Below are positions 7,963 through 27,914 of a stretch of 64,000 bases of DNA, piece after piece. The first letter of the stretch is position 1. Each line of letters opens with the position of its first letter. The translations under genes and the position numbers were made by a program. The notes beneath the pieces are model-generated. The model ran no database searches, was not told where the DNA came from, and saw only the letters and a program-made list of their open reading frames with translations. Source of the stretch: Roseiarcus sp963741845 (lineage in GTDB: Bacteria > Pseudomonadota > Alphaproteobacteria > Rhizobiales > Beijerinckiaceae); contig CAVUJV010000006.1 of the NCBI GenBank assembly GCA_963741845.1, forward strand, positions 62,001-126,000, given 5' to 3'.

Positions 7963-8485
7963 ATGCTTCACTCCGTGGCGCGTTGAAAGGCGGTCCTGCA
8001 GATCCAATCCAGCCGCCGCACAGGGCGGATGGACTGTCGTCGGCTCAAGTGAGAACGTGGGAGCCCCGTGACCAATCGTGGCCGCCGGCGCAGGGTTGTC
8101 GTCTTGGGCGACACACGAACCAGCGCCGTGGGGGTAAAGCTCCCAACGTCGTTCGAACTTGCGGGCAATGGAAATAATCGATCACGATGGTCTCCCCGGT
8201 GTTCGAAGGGGGAGCGCCATCCGCTCTCTCAGTCGTCGGCGGGCCGGACCCATGCCAACGATGTTGATAACATGGGGTCTGAGCGCCTTAATTGCCAGCT
8301 TTTTCGTATTTTTGGGTCCGCGGCCCTTGTGAATTCGACCGCGATGCCTATTTTGGCTGGATCGAGTTTTCGGCCGAACGGCCTCGCGGTGTCTTTTGTG
8401 TCGAGCTGACGACCTTCTCCCAAATCTCGAATAACCAACCGGCTGCGCAGCCCGCAGCCTTTTCTAAACACGAAAGAAGTGTCTC
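7963..8485. other. Intergenic region, includes leader of the cold-shock gene
   Basis: About 520 bases without a supported gene. Open frames here lack motifs. The last 200 bases are AT-richer with runs such as GCTTTTTCGTATTTTTGGG and lead into the cold-shock gene. Cold-shock genes usually have long structured leaders, so the 5' UTR probably starts in this part. The GCTGCGCAGCCCGCAGCC segment near 8443-8460 can form a stem close to the start codon. Confidence 0.4.
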
Positions 8486-8695
8486 ATGGCGCAAGGAACT
8501 GTAAAGTGGTTCAACGGCCAAAAAGGCTTTGGTTTCATCCAGCCGGATGACGGCAGCAAGGATGTTTTCGTACATATCAGCGCCGTCGAACGCGCCGGTA
8601 TGCACAGCCTCAATGAGGGTCAAAAGGTCTCTTACGAGATTGTGCAGGATCGAAAGACCGGCAAATCCTCGGCGGAGAATCTGCGCGCAAGCTGA
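8486..8695 (+). CDS. Cold-shock domain protein (CspA family)
   Basis: 69 residues, the standard length for a single cold-shock domain. RNP1 (KGFGFIQP) and RNP2 (VFVHIS) are both intact, with the usual MAQGTVKWFN start and the ending KTGKSSAENLRAS. These proteins bind single-stranded RNA and DNA and act as RNA chaperones in the cold or in stationary phase. The start is supported by GAAAGAAGTG upstream. Two strong hairpins follow the stop. Confidence 0.95.
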   Translation: MAQGTVKWFNGQKGFGFIQPDDGSKDVFVHISAVERAGMHSLNEGQKVSYEIVQDRKTGKSSAENLRAS

Positions 8696-8725
8696 TTGGC
8701 GGCGCCAGTAGGCCTTATGCGATTA

Positions 8726-8745
8726 GGCCCCACGCGCGTGGGGCC
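8726..8745. terminator. Perfect 20-bp palindrome after the cold-shock gene
   Basis: GGCCCCACGCGCGTGGGGCC is a perfect palindrome starting 30 bases after the stop codon. It would form a very stable stem in RNA. No T-run follows, so it is either a terminator or processing structure of the cold-shock message or a protein-binding site. Confidence 0.5.
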
Positions 8746-8754
8746 CAGGATTAT

Positions 8755-8779
8755 GATGGCCGGGCTTGTCCCGGCCATC
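8755..8779. terminator. Hairpin, 10-bp arms and 5-base loop
   Basis: The arms GATGGCCGGG and CCCGGCCATC pair perfectly around CTTGT. The hairpin stands 9 bases after the preceding palindrome. A similar GATGGCCGGG...CCCGGCCATC hairpin is a frequent intergenic unit in this group of bacteria (recalled, not checked). It probably ends or protects the cold-shock transcript. Confidence 0.5.
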
Positions 8780-8900
8780 TGCGTTTGATTCTCATATTTT
8801 TCCGTTCCGTCAATTCCTTACCGTCGGACGGCGACATGCGTATGGGCGGCCGGCTCAAGCCGACCCAAGAACCCAACGCGGCAAAGCGCCAAACAAACTC

Positions 8901-9200
8901 TTCCGTAAATCAGAAATTCCGGATAGGCTAAGGTTCGGGTGAAGCCTGCGAGCGCCGGAACTCCGTCTCCTGTCCGGGAGCGTGATGCCTTGCGATGCGC
9001 GGGGTCGTTCGAGGAAGCGCCCGCCAGACGCGGCGCACGGAAGGAAATGTCAGCGTAACCGGTTGAAAAGCCCCAATTCGCGGAAGGAAATGGCAGGATT
9101 TTGGGCCTGTTTTTCGCTCGGAATTGCACCGAAATAGCGACAAACAGGCCAAAAACATCGCGGATTCAGGCCCAAAACAGCGCCAAATTGCTTCGTTTCG
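8901..9200 (+). repeat. Dispersed element copy A (partial or diverged)
   Basis: The core at 9036-9088 contains CGGAAGGAAATGTCAGCG, then TTGAAAAG.CCCAATTCGCGGAAGGAAATGG, and matches copies B (45013-45347) and C (50819-51150). After the core it diverges into its own large stem: GGCCTGTTT (9107-9115) pairs with AAACAGGCC (9143-9151), with more pairing inside. The short frame of the other copies is closed here by a TAA after ATGTCAGCG. A weak promoter-like pair, TTCCGT-17-TAGGCT, lies at 8901-8929. The region is otherwise without genes. Confidence 0.7.
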
Positions 9201-9434
9201 CATGACGACGTTTGGGCGGCGGAGACGTCGAGGCTTTTGCCCGGAGGCGTCAGCGCCACCGCCGTCGTCCGGATGAACTGAGGACGGATGGGCCGGCTTC
9301 GTGTATGATGGGACTCGCCGCAAAGCGGTCCTTTCGCTCGGCGCATCGGGGCTTTTGTCATGGACAGGCCCCACGGCGCCGGACGCCCGGGAGAAAAGGG
9401 AAAACGGGAGACGAAACCCTAGGGAGATCCTGTC

Positions 9435-10841
9435 ATGAGCATGCGCCCCGATCCGACCTTCTACGCTTCGCCGCAAATCGCGATGGAAGCGCCGGTCGAG
9501 GAATTCGCCTATACGCTGTTGCTCAGCGCCGACTTCTCGCAGCCGGACGCGCTCGCCGTGGTCGATGTGAAGCCGACCTCGCCGACCTACGGTAAAATCG
9601 TGCACACCGTGACGATGCCGTACAAGGGGGACGAGTTCCATCACTTCGGCTGGAATGCCTGCTCGTCGGCCCTGTCGCCCTTGAGCGGTCACGCCTTCCT
9701 CGAACGGCGCTATCTGATCATCCCGGGCATCCGCTCCTCGCGCATCTACATCGTGGACACCAAACCGCATCCGACGCAGGCGCGAATTCATAAGATCATC
9801 GAGCCCGAGGAGATCTTCCACAAGACCGGCTATTCGAGGCCGCACACGGTTCATTGCGGGCCGGAGGGAATCTACATCAGCACGCTCGGCGGCGGTGGGA
9901 AGGACGGCGTCGACGGGCCGCCAGGCATTTTCGTCATGGACTGCGAGACCTTCGACATCCTCGGCCGCTGGGAGATCGACCGGGGTCCGCAGGAGATGCA
10001 TTACGACTTCTGGTGGAACCTTCCGCGCGACTACATGGTGTCGAGCGAATGGGGCCTGCCGCCGCAGTTCGAGAACGGCATCGTTCCCGAAGATCTTCTG
10101 GGAAACAAATACGGCCACCGCATCCACTTCTGGGACCTGTCGGCCAGACGCAACGTCCAGACGATCGACCTCGGCGCCAATCATCAGATGGCGCTGGAAG
10201 TGCGGCCCGCGCACGATCCGGTCCGGGAGTACGGCTTCCTTGGCGTCGTGGTCGACACGACGAACCTCGAAGGGTCGATCTGGACCTGGTGGCGAGAGGG
10301 CGGCAAGTTCCATATCGAGAAGACGGCGACCATCCCGCCCGAGCCAGCGTCGAAAGACGTTCTTCCGCCGTTGCTGCAGGGCTTCGGCGCCGTTCCGCCG
10401 CTGGTGTCCGATATCGACCTCTCCATCGACGACAAGTTCCTCTACGTCGCCTGTTGGGGAACCGGCGAGATGAGGCAATATGACGTAACGGACCCGCACA
10501 AGCCGAAGCTCGCGGGATCGGTTCATATCGGCGGCATCGCGCGGAAGACCCCGCATCCGAACGGCAAGGCCTTCGCGGGCGGCCCGCAGATGGTCGAGAT
10601 CAGCCGTGACGGCAAGCGCGTCTACTGGACCAACTCGCTCTACTCGACCTGGGACAACCAGTTCTACCCGGACGGCGTGCCCGGGGCCCAGGTTATGGCG
10701 CGCGCCGAACCCGGCGGCGGCCTGACGCTGGCGGACGATTTCTGGGTCGACTTCCCCGAGGGGTATCGCGCCCATCAGATACGGCTGGACGGCGGCGACT
10801 GCTCGACCAACTCGTTCTGCTATCCCTCGGTCCGGTCTTGA
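9435..10841 (+). CDS. Selenium-binding protein 56 family / methanethiol oxidase
   Basis: 468 residues, the normal length of SBP56. Bacterial members such as MtoX of Hyphomicrobium are copper-dependent methanethiol oxidases that turn methanethiol and oxygen into formaldehyde, hydrogen sulfide and hydrogen peroxide. Family marks are visible from the start: DPTFYASP, YKGDEFHHFGWNACSS (Cys and His near the active site, about residues 62-77), SRPHTVHCGPEGIYISTLG, MHYDFWWNLPRDYMVSSEWG and HQMALEVRPAHDP. The C-terminus has GGPQMVEISRDGKRVYWTNSLY...WDNQFYPDG. No signal peptide is seen. The usual mto partners (SCO1/SenC, MauG) are absent, and the next gene is a coupled membrane protein. The oxidase function is inferred from the family. 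Confidence 0.9.
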   Translation: MSMRPDPTFYASPQIAMEAPVEEFAYTLLLSADFSQPDALAVVDVKPTSPTYGKIVHTVTMPYKGDEFHHFGWNACSSALSPLSGHAFLERRYLIIPGIRSSRIYIVDTKPHPTQARIHKIIEPEEIFHKTGYSRPHTVHCGPEGIYISTLGGGGKDGVDGPPGIFVMDCETFDILGRWEIDRGPQEMHYDFWWNLPRDYMVSSEWGLPPQFENGIVPEDLLGNKYGHRIHFWDLSARRNVQTIDLGANHQMALEVRPAHDPVREYGFLGVVVDTTNLEGSIWTWWREGGKFHIEKTATIPPEPASKDVLPPLLQGFGAVPPLVSDIDLSIDDKFLYVACWGTGEMRQYDVTDPHKPKLAGSVHIGGIARKTPHPNGKAFAGGPQMVEISRDGKRVYWTNSLYSTWDNQFYPDGVPGAQVMARAEPGGGLTLADDFWVDFPEGYRAHQIRLDGGDCSTNSFCYPSVRS

Positions 10842-11501
10842 TCGGGGGCGACTGGTCTCAGATCGGTCTCTGGTCGGCGGTTGTGGCGAGCGGCGTCTAT
10901 CACGGGGTCAACCCGGCGATGGGATGGCCGCTCGCGGTTTCAAACGGGCTGATGGAGCGAAGCAGCCGCGCCCTGGTCGTGGCTCTCGGCTATCTGGCCT
11001 GCGGACACGCGCTGGCGGTGCTGGCGGTGACGATGCCGTTCGGCCTGCTCGCCGTCCTGCTCCAATGGCAGCGGGAGATCCAGGTCGGCGCGAGCGTGCT
11101 CGTCATCGGCTTCGGCGTGGCGCTCCTGATCTCCAGACGCCACCCGCGGCAGCTCTCACGGATCCCGCCGTCGCGGCTGGCGCTCTGGTCTTTCGCCGTC
11201 GCCATCGCGCACGGCGCGGGCCTGATGCTTGTGCCGATCTACCTCGGACTTTGTGAGGCGGGCGACACGGGGCCATCAGGCCGCAAAGGCCCTGATCACC
11301 GACAATCTGGGCATGGCGCTGGCCGTCTCGGCCGTGCACGCCGCCGCGATGGTGACGTCCGGCGGGCTCCTGGCCTGGCTGGTCTTCCGCTATCTGGGGC
11401 TCAAGTTCGTGTCGCGGAGCTGGTTCAACCTCGACGCGATCTGGGCTTCGAGCCTCATTCTGATAGGCGCGCTATCCCTGGGCCTCGAAGCCGCGAGCTA
11501 G
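10838..11501 (+). CDS. Polytopic membrane protein coupled to SBP56, frameshifted
   Basis: It starts at the TTG overlapping the SBP56 stop (TTGA), which implies coupled translation. The first frame gives SGVYHGVNPAMGWPLAVSNGL, a helix around ALGYLACGHALAVLAVTMPFGLLAV and one at SFAVAIAHGAGLMLVPIYLGLC. The rest, GHQAAKALITDNLGMALAVSAVHAAAMVTSGGLLAWLVF.YLGLKFVSRSWFNLDAIWASSLI, lies in the +1 frame. Dropping one G from the GGGG run near 11270 joins them into about 220 residues with six or so helices. Similar proteins sit beside SBP56 genes elsewhere (recalled). The SBP56 pairing suggests sulfur or metal handling at the membrane, but this is a guess. Confidence 0.72.
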
Positions 11502-11520
11502 GTCTGGGGAAGCGCGACCG

Positions 11521-12360
11521 CTATCTCCCCGCCAGCCGTTCGGCGAACAGCGCCACGGTCTTTGCGTAGATCGGCGCCGAGTTCCACTGCAGGATGGCGG
11601 AAAAATTCGGCTCGCCTTCGTTCCAGCCGGCGCCCGCCTGCCAGCCGTGGCTCTTCAGGAAGTTGGCGGTCGTGGCGAGCGCGTCCGCCGAATCGTGGAT
11701 CACGTCCGGCGTTCCGGCGCCGTCGGGCGTGGTGGCGAACATGAGCACCGCCGAGGGCATGAGCTGCGTCTGGCCGATCTCGCCCGCCCAGGCGCCCCTG
11801 AGCTGCTTCGGGCTCGGCACGACGCCGCGATCCACCAGCATCAAAGCGTCGATGAGTTCGGCGCGGAAGCGCTCGGGGCGGCGGCAGTCCCAGGCGAGGG
11901 TCGCGAGCGCGCGGAAGGTCGGAAACGAGCCGTTGTCGGCGCCATAGTCCGTCTCCAGTCCCCAGATCGCGACCAGCACCGGCCCGGGGACGCCGAACCG
12001 GTCCTCGATCGTCTTGAGCGGCCCGGCGTATTTGCGGAGCATGGCCTTGCCGCGGGCGACCCGGCCCGGCGTGATGTGGCTCGCTGCGAAGCCCGCGAAA
12101 TTGTGCCCGAACGAGGCGACGCCGTGATCGTGCGACTTGACCGAGGCGTCATAGGAAAGGCCGCCGAGCGCCGCCTCGATGGCGGGCTGAGACACGCCGT
12201 CGAACGCCGCCACCTGCCGGAAGGAGCGGAGCCAATCCTCGAAGCCTTCGGCGCCCTTGCCGCAGTCGAGGGCGCGGGCCGGCGACAGGCCGAGCGCGGC
12301 TCCGGCTGCGGCGACGGCGATGCAAACCTTCAACGTTCGTCTTCGCATCGGCGATGTCAT
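11521..12360 (-). CDS. Lytic murein transglycosylase (MltB/SLT-like)
   Basis: 279 residues with a signal peptide (RRRTLKVCIAVAAAGAALGLSPARA). It cleaves the MurNAc-GlcNAc bond of peptidoglycan with formation of 1,6-anhydro-MurNAc, in the periplasm. The catalytic Glu lies in AIWGLETDYG (about residue 147), followed by the family blocks GSFPTFRALATLAWDCRR, the GAWAGEIGQTQLMPS motif and SADALATTANFLKSHGWQ. Unlike E. coli MltB there is no lipobox, so it should be soluble. The length fits the short alphaproteobacterial subfamily without a C-terminal peptidoglycan-binding domain. It is divergent from the ABC exporter gene. Confidence 0.93.
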   Translation of the reverse strand: MTSPMRRRTLKVCIAVAAAGAALGLSPARALDCGKGAEGFEDWLRSFRQVAAFDGVSQPAIEAALGGLSYDASVKSHDHGVASFGHNFAGFAASHITPGRVARGKAMLRKYAGPLKTIEDRFGVPGPVLVAIWGLETDYGADNGSFPTFRALATLAWDCRRPERFRAELIDALMLVDRGVVPSPKQLRGAWAGEIGQTQLMPSAVLMFATTPDGAGTPDVIHDSADALATTANFLKSHGWQAGAGWNEGEPNFSAILQWNSAPIYAKTVALFAERLAGR

Positions 12361-12498
12361 CTCGGGTTCGGGGACCTTGGGCGCGACGCCAAAACCCTAT
12401 CAGGCCGCCGCGCGTCGAGGGAAATCGGCCTCGACGACGCCATTCGAAGGGCGTCAGGCGGGTGTCCTTCCGCGGCAAAGCGTCTTAAGAGGACGCCC

Positions 12499-14304
12499 AT
12501 GACCGAGCCCGCCGTCAGCAGCGGTTCCTTTCGCGCGCTTCTTCCTCTCGCCCGCTACGGCCTGAAGTATCGGGGCAGGGCGCTCGCCGCGCTGCTGGCG
12601 CTCACTGTTTCCTCCGCCGCGACGCTCGCCGTGCCCTTTGCGCTGCGCCGGATGATCGACTTCGGCTTCTCCAGCGACCGGCACAACGTCATCGACGCGT
12701 ATTTCCTGGCGGTCGGCGGCCTCGTGATCGTGATCGCGCTCGCCGCCGCCGCCCGGCTCTATCTCGTGACGGCTCTCGGCGAGCGGGTGGTGGCCGACCT
12801 GCGTCGCGACGTCTTCGCCCATCTCATCGGCCTCGACGCCTCCTTCTACGACGGCGCCCGGACGGGCGAACTCGTCTCGCGCCTCACCGCCGACACGACG
12901 CAGATCAAGGCGGCCTTCGGCTCCACCGTGTCGATCGCGCTGCGCAATCTCTTCATGCTCATCGGCTCGATTACGCTCATGGTCTATACGAGCCCGAAGC
13001 TTTCGGCGCTCGTCCTCGTCGCCATTCCTGTCATCGCGGCGCCGCTGATTCTGTCCGGCCGGGTCGTGCGCCGCCGCTCGCGGCATGCGCAGGACACGCT
13101 GGCGAGCGCGACGGCAGTCGCGGTGGAAAGCCTCGGCGCCGTGCGCGTCGCGCAGGCCTTCGGCGCCGAGCGCCGGCAGATTTCGCGGTTCGCCGTCGCC
13201 GTCGAGGGCGCCTACGAGGCGGCGCGCGCCGCCGCGGCGACGCGCGGCTGGCTGGTCGCTGTCGCGGTGTCGCTCTCCTTCTGCAGCATCGTCTTCGTGC
13301 TGTGGCTCGGGGCGCATGATGTGCTCTCGGGCCGGATGACCGCGGGGCTTCTCTCGCAATTTGTGCTCTTCGCAATTCTGGCCGCGACCTCGCTCGGCGA
13401 ACTGTCGCAGGTCTGGAGCGAGGCCGCCGCCGCGGCCGGCGCGGCCGGGCGGATATCGGAGCTGCTTGCCGTCGAGCCGCGGATCGTCGCCCCCCTAACG
13501 CCCGCGCCGATGCCCGAGCCGCCCGTCGGCGCGCTCGTTTTCGAGCACGTGCGCTTCGCCTATCCGGGCGCGCCCGAGACGCTGGTGATCGACGACCTGA
13601 GCTTTTCGATCGCGCCGGGCGAGCGGGTGGCGCTGGTCGGCGAATCCGGCGCCGGCAAATCGACGGTGTTCCAGCTCATCATGCGCTTTTACGATTGCGA
13701 CGTGGGCCGAGTGCGGGTCGATGGGGTGGACGTGAAGACCGCCGAGCCGAAAGCGCTTCGCGCCCGGGTGGCGCTCGTGCCGCAAGACGTGTCGATCTTC
13801 GGCGGCACGGTTTCCGAAAACATCGCCTATGGCCGCGAGGGCGCGAGCGAAAACGAGATCGAGGCTGCGGCACGACGCGCGGTCGCGGATGGCTTCGTCC
13901 GCGAGCTCGACCGCGGCTACGCGACCGAAATCGGCGAGCGGGGCGCGACTCTTTCGGGCGGACAGCGGCAGCGCCTCGCCATCGCGCGCGCGATCCTCAA
14001 GGACGCGCCGATCCTGCTGCTTGACGAAGCGACCTCGGCGCTCGATGCGCAGGCCGAGGCTCAGGTTCAGGCAGCGCTTGCGGAAGTCTCCGCCGGCCGC
14101 ACAACGCTCGTCATCGCCCATCGCCTCGCGACCGTCATCCAGGCGGACCGCATTCTGGTCATGGAGGCAGGCCGAATCGTCGAGGAGGGCGACCACGCGA
14201 CGCTGGTCGCCAGGGGCGGCGTCTACGCCAGGCTTGCGAAGCTCCAGTTCGAGTCGCCCGCTGCGACGGCGGGCGAGACGGTCGCCGCCGGGCAGCCGGC
14301 GTGA
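12499..14304 (+). CDS. ABC exporter with fused membrane and ATPase domains
   Basis: 601 residues. A type IV exporter half-transporter: six membrane helices (about residues 22-320), then one nucleotide-binding domain (about 345-585) with Walker A GESGAGKST, Q-loop LVPQDVSIF, signature LSGGQRQR, Walker B ILLLDEATSALD and H-loop IAHRLATV. It should work as a homodimer exporting lipids, peptides or drugs (MsbA/LmrA-like). The substrate cannot be read from sequence. The ATG at 12499 was chosen because the family begins about 20 residues before the first helix. The longer open frame from 11647 runs antisense through the transglycosylase gene. No accessory genes adjoin it. Confidence 0.93.
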   Translation: MTEPAVSSGSFRALLPLARYGLKYRGRALAALLALTVSSAATLAVPFALRRMIDFGFSSDRHNVIDAYFLAVGGLVIVIALAAAARLYLVTALGERVVADLRRDVFAHLIGLDASFYDGARTGELVSRLTADTTQIKAAFGSTVSIALRNLFMLIGSITLMVYTSPKLSALVLVAIPVIAAPLILSGRVVRRRSRHAQDTLASATAVAVESLGAVRVAQAFGAERRQISRFAVAVEGAYEAARAAAATRGWLVAVAVSLSFCSIVFVLWLGAHDVLSGRMTAGLLSQFVLFAILAATSLGELSQVWSEAAAAAGAAGRISELLAVEPRIVAPLTPAPMPEPPVGALVFEHVRFAYPGAPETLVIDDLSFSIAPGERVALVGESGAGKSTVFQLIMRFYDCDVGRVRVDGVDVKTAEPKALRARVALVPQDVSIFGGTVSENIAYGREGASENEIEAAARRAVADGFVRELDRGYATEIGERGATLSGGQRQRLAIARAILKDAPILLLDEATSALDAQAEAQVQAALAEVSAGRTTLVIAHRLATVIQADRILVMEAGRIVEEGDHATLVARGGVYARLAKLQFESPAATAGETVAAGQPA

Positions 14305-14456
14305 GTCCGCTCGATTTCATAGGCAAGCGAAATATCTGACCCCAAGGGGGCGTCTCACCTCCCACGCGGCTCCTCGGCCGCGGCCTTGACGGGCGGCGAT
14401 GCGATCGATGACATCCGCGCCCATCTTCGGAATGCAGGGCTCGGAGGGAACGCGGG

Positions 14457-15233
14457 TTGAAACACACGATCGAAAAGCTCTTCTCGCTCGAGGGGACGGT
14501 GGCGCTCGTCACGGGCTCGTCGGCGGGGATTGGTCTGGCGCTGGCGCGAGGCTTGGCCGAGGCAGGCGCCGTGGTCGTGGTCAACGGCCGGGACGCCGGC
14601 AAGGTCGATGCTGTCGTCGCGGCGCTGCGCAGCGAGGAGCTTGCGGCTCATCCCGCCGTCTTCGACGTGACAGAGCCGCAGGCCGTCGCGGATGGCGTCG
14701 CGCAGATCGAGGACAGGGTCGGGCCGATCGGCGTTCTCGTCAACAACGCCGGCATCCAGCGGCGCGCGCCGCTCGAGGATTTTCCGCCGGAGACCTGGCG
14801 CGAATTGATGCGGACCAATCTCGACAGCGTTTTCTATGTCGGACAGGCGGTCGCGAAGCGCATGATCCCCCGCAGGAAGGGCCAGATCATCAACGTCGCT
14901 TCGGTGCAGAGCGAGCTCGCGCGGACCAATATCGCGCCCTACACCGCTTCCAAGGGCGCGGTGAAGATGCTGACCAAAGGCATGGCGACCGACTGGGGCA
15001 AATACGGCTTGCGCGCCAATGCGCTTGCGCCTGGCTATTTCCGGACGGAGCTCAACAAGGCGCTGGTCGAGGACGAGGCGTTCACCGCGTGGCTCTCGGC
15101 GCGCACCCCGATGGGTCGCTGGGGTGATGTGAAGGAGCTGGTCGGCGCCGCGATCTTCCTGGCGTCGGACGCGTCGAGCTTCGTCAACGGCCACGTCCTC
15201 TACGTGGACGGCGGGATCACCGCCTGCCTGTGA
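14457..15233 (+). CDS. SDR oxidoreductase, gluconate 5-dehydrogenase-like
   Basis: 258 residues from a TTG start with GGAGGG 8 bases upstream. Classical SDR: TGSSAGIGLALARGLAEAG (cofactor), NNAGIQRR, the catalytic Ser in VASVQSE, Tyr-x3-Lys as YTASKGA, and the C-terminal LYVDGGITA. The combination LFSLEGTVALVTG, NNAGIQRRAPLEDFP and YGLRANALAPGYFRTELN is typical of gluconate 5-dehydrogenases (5-keto-D-gluconate reductases). Other sugar or polyol substrates remain possible. The gene stands alone with no sugar kinase or transporter nearby. Confidence 0.85.
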   Translation: MKHTIEKLFSLEGTVALVTGSSAGIGLALARGLAEAGAVVVVNGRDAGKVDAVVAALRSEELAAHPAVFDVTEPQAVADGVAQIEDRVGPIGVLVNNAGIQRRAPLEDFPPETWRELMRTNLDSVFYVGQAVAKRMIPRRKGQIINVASVQSELARTNIAPYTASKGAVKMLTKGMATDWGKYGLRANALAPGYFRTELNKALVEDEAFTAWLSARTPMGRWGDVKELVGAAIFLASDASSFVNGHVLYVDGGITACL

Positions 15234-15469
15234 AGGGGTGGATATCAACAACGGCGGAATCCTTGCTCTGCGCCGAAGCGCTGAATTTCCCTCGTCTTTT
15301 CGGGCTTCCATGAGGGGCTGCGGGGAAAGCTGCTTCGGATCGCGGGAATTTTGATGCAGAAAAGTCACACTTGCCACAATTTAGCCAAATGCCCCGAAAT
15401 CGGGCGCCAATGTGGCCCACGCAGTTGTAAAGATAAATTCAATAAGCTTGGCGCAGGGGGATTCGGACG

Positions 15470-16090
15470 TTGCGGAAAGCGAGCGTCGTTCTTGCGGCTC
15501 TGACGCTGGCGTTCGTCTCGCAGGCGGCCGCCCAGGGCGCTGCGGACGCCAAGAAAAAGCCTGCGGACGCCGCGACGCAGGACACTTCCGAGGCCAAGAA
15601 AAAGCCTGCCGGTCCCGCCGCCTCCGCCGCTTCGACAGGCCCTGATACGACCACCGAAACTTTTGGCGACTGGTCGATTATTTGCGCGGCCCAGGCCGGC
15701 GGCGATCGTTCTTGCGAAGTCAGCACGGCGATCATGCTTCGCAACCAGACGGCGCCCTTTGCGCGACTCGCGGTCCTTCGCGCTGCGAAGGACAAGCCGG
15801 CGCGGCTGGTGGCTCTGGTGCCGGTCAACGTATCGGTTCAGGCGCCGGTCAGGATCACGCTCGATCCGGGAAAGTCCGAGTTGAGCCTGCCGCTGCGCTC
15901 CTGTGTGCCGGGCGGCTGTTTGGCCGATCTCGAGCTCGGCAAGGATCAACTGCAGACGCTCAAGTCGCCGGCCAAGGCGCCGGCCCAGCTCATTCTCGTG
16001 GATGCGGCGGGCAAGCCAGCATCGGTGACCTTCTCGCTGCGCGGCCTCGACACCGCGCTGGATTCCTACTTCAAGCAACAAGACAGATGA
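15470..16090 (+). CDS. Invasion-associated locus B (IalB) family protein
   Basis: 206 residues from a TTG start with AGGGGG upstream. Signal peptide MRKASVVLAALTLAFVSQAAA, then a Lys/Ala/Pro-rich linker with a repeated EAKKKPA/DAKKKPA unit (about residues 27-48). The IalB domain starts at TTTETFGDWSIIC (about 60) and contains the conserved Cys pairs (WSIIC...RSCEVST and RSCVPGGCLADLELG). IalB-like proteins are periplasmic or secreted. Most bacteria that have them are not pathogens and the role is unknown. It is 70 bases upstream of the giant autotransporter, in the same direction, so the two may share a promoter. Confidence 0.9.
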   Translation: MRKASVVLAALTLAFVSQAAAQGAADAKKKPADAATQDTSEAKKKPAGPAASAASTGPDTTTETFGDWSIICAAQAGGDRSCEVSTAIMLRNQTAPFARLAVLRAAKDKPARLVALVPVNVSVQAPVRITLDPGKSELSLPLRSCVPGGCLADLELGKDQLQTLKSPAKAPAQLILVDAAGKPASVTFSLRGLDTALDSYFKQQDR

Positions 16091-16159
16091 GTTTTTTCGC
16101 GTAGCCAACACGTCCATTGACGGACAAGCGTCAGATCAACAGCCTCGGAGGGGAATACT

Positions 16160-27099
<10,940 letters not shown>

Positions 27100-27181
27100 C
27101 GTTGGCGCGGCGTCCGTCGCGTCCTGTTCGTCGGCAATCGGCGTCCTGGCGATCGACGCTGATTGCCCGACCCTGCTCGGA

Positions 27182-27697
27182 CTACCGGGACGTTCGCGTC
27201 GCCTCGTAGAGGAACCAGATGCGCCGTTCCGTCTCGTCGATCCAGTTCTCGATCAGGCTGGTCGTCGCGACGTCGCCGTACTCGTCGCAGACGTTATGCA
27301 TTTCGCGAAGTTCCTTCAGCGCCTGGCGGTTATCCTCGCGAAGCTCCGACAGCATGTCCTCCGGCGTGACATAGTCGGCGTCATTGTCGGCGATGCGCTG
27401 AAGCCGGGCGATGTGGCCGATCGAGCGCAGCGTACTGCCGCCGATCTTGCGCGCGCGCTCGGCGATCACGTCCGTCGTGGCGAAGATCTGGTCCGCGTGT
27501 TCGTCGAGCAGAAGGTGATAATCGCGGAAGTGCGGACCCGACATGTGCCAGTGAAAATTCTTCGTCTTGAGATAGAGAGCGAACATGTCGGCGAGAAGCG
27601 CGGTCAAGCCGGCCGATATGTCACGCACTGCGTCGCTGGAGAGGTCCGTCGGGGTCGCAAGATCGGCTGAACGGATCTTCTTGGCTCGTGAATCCAT
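27182..27697 (-). CDS. dps: Dps-family ferritin-like DNA-protection protein
   Basis: 171 residues, ferritin-like four-helix bundle forming a 12-subunit shell that oxidises and stores iron and shields DNA. The ferroxidase-site residues are visible: His in KTKNFHWHMSGPHF (about residue 48) and the D-x3-D/E pattern in RDYHLLLDEHADQIF (about 58-72). The length is usual. Its N-terminus MDSRAKKIRSADL is basic and may contact DNA. No EcfG or OxyR box was recognised just upstream. Confidence 0.94.
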   Translation of the reverse strand: MDSRAKKIRSADLATPTDLSSDAVRDISAGLTALLADMFALYLKTKNFHWHMSGPHFRDYHLLLDEHADQIFATTDVIAERARKIGGSTLRSIGHIARLQRIADNDADYVTPEDMLSELREDNRQALKELREMHNVCDEYGDVATTSLIENWIDETERRIWFLYEATRTSR

Positions 27698-27914
27698 CGG
27701 ATGCGTCCTTCTCGGATCGGCGATCCGCCGGGCGTCGCCGCAAATGGCGGGGCGGCGCTCGCGATGGCTCGCTCATGGCCTTCCTAGCGTGGACCGGCCA
27801 ATCCGTCGAGACCGGCGCCCGGTCGGGAGGCGATCCGCCGCGCTGCCGGAAGGGCGCGCGCCCGTGCAGGCGGCGGAATAAGGGCTTCGGCGCCGAACTC
27901 TGGCGAAGCTCCCG

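Noticed and set aside
8928..10775. A 615-codon minus-strand open frame over the SBP56 gene
   Set aside because: No domain or ribosome-binding site. The plus strand is a full-length SBP56.
11647..12498. A 284-codon N-terminal extension of the ABC exporter
   Set aside because: It runs antisense through the transglycosylase gene and is not family-like. The ATG at 12499 gives a normal exporter.
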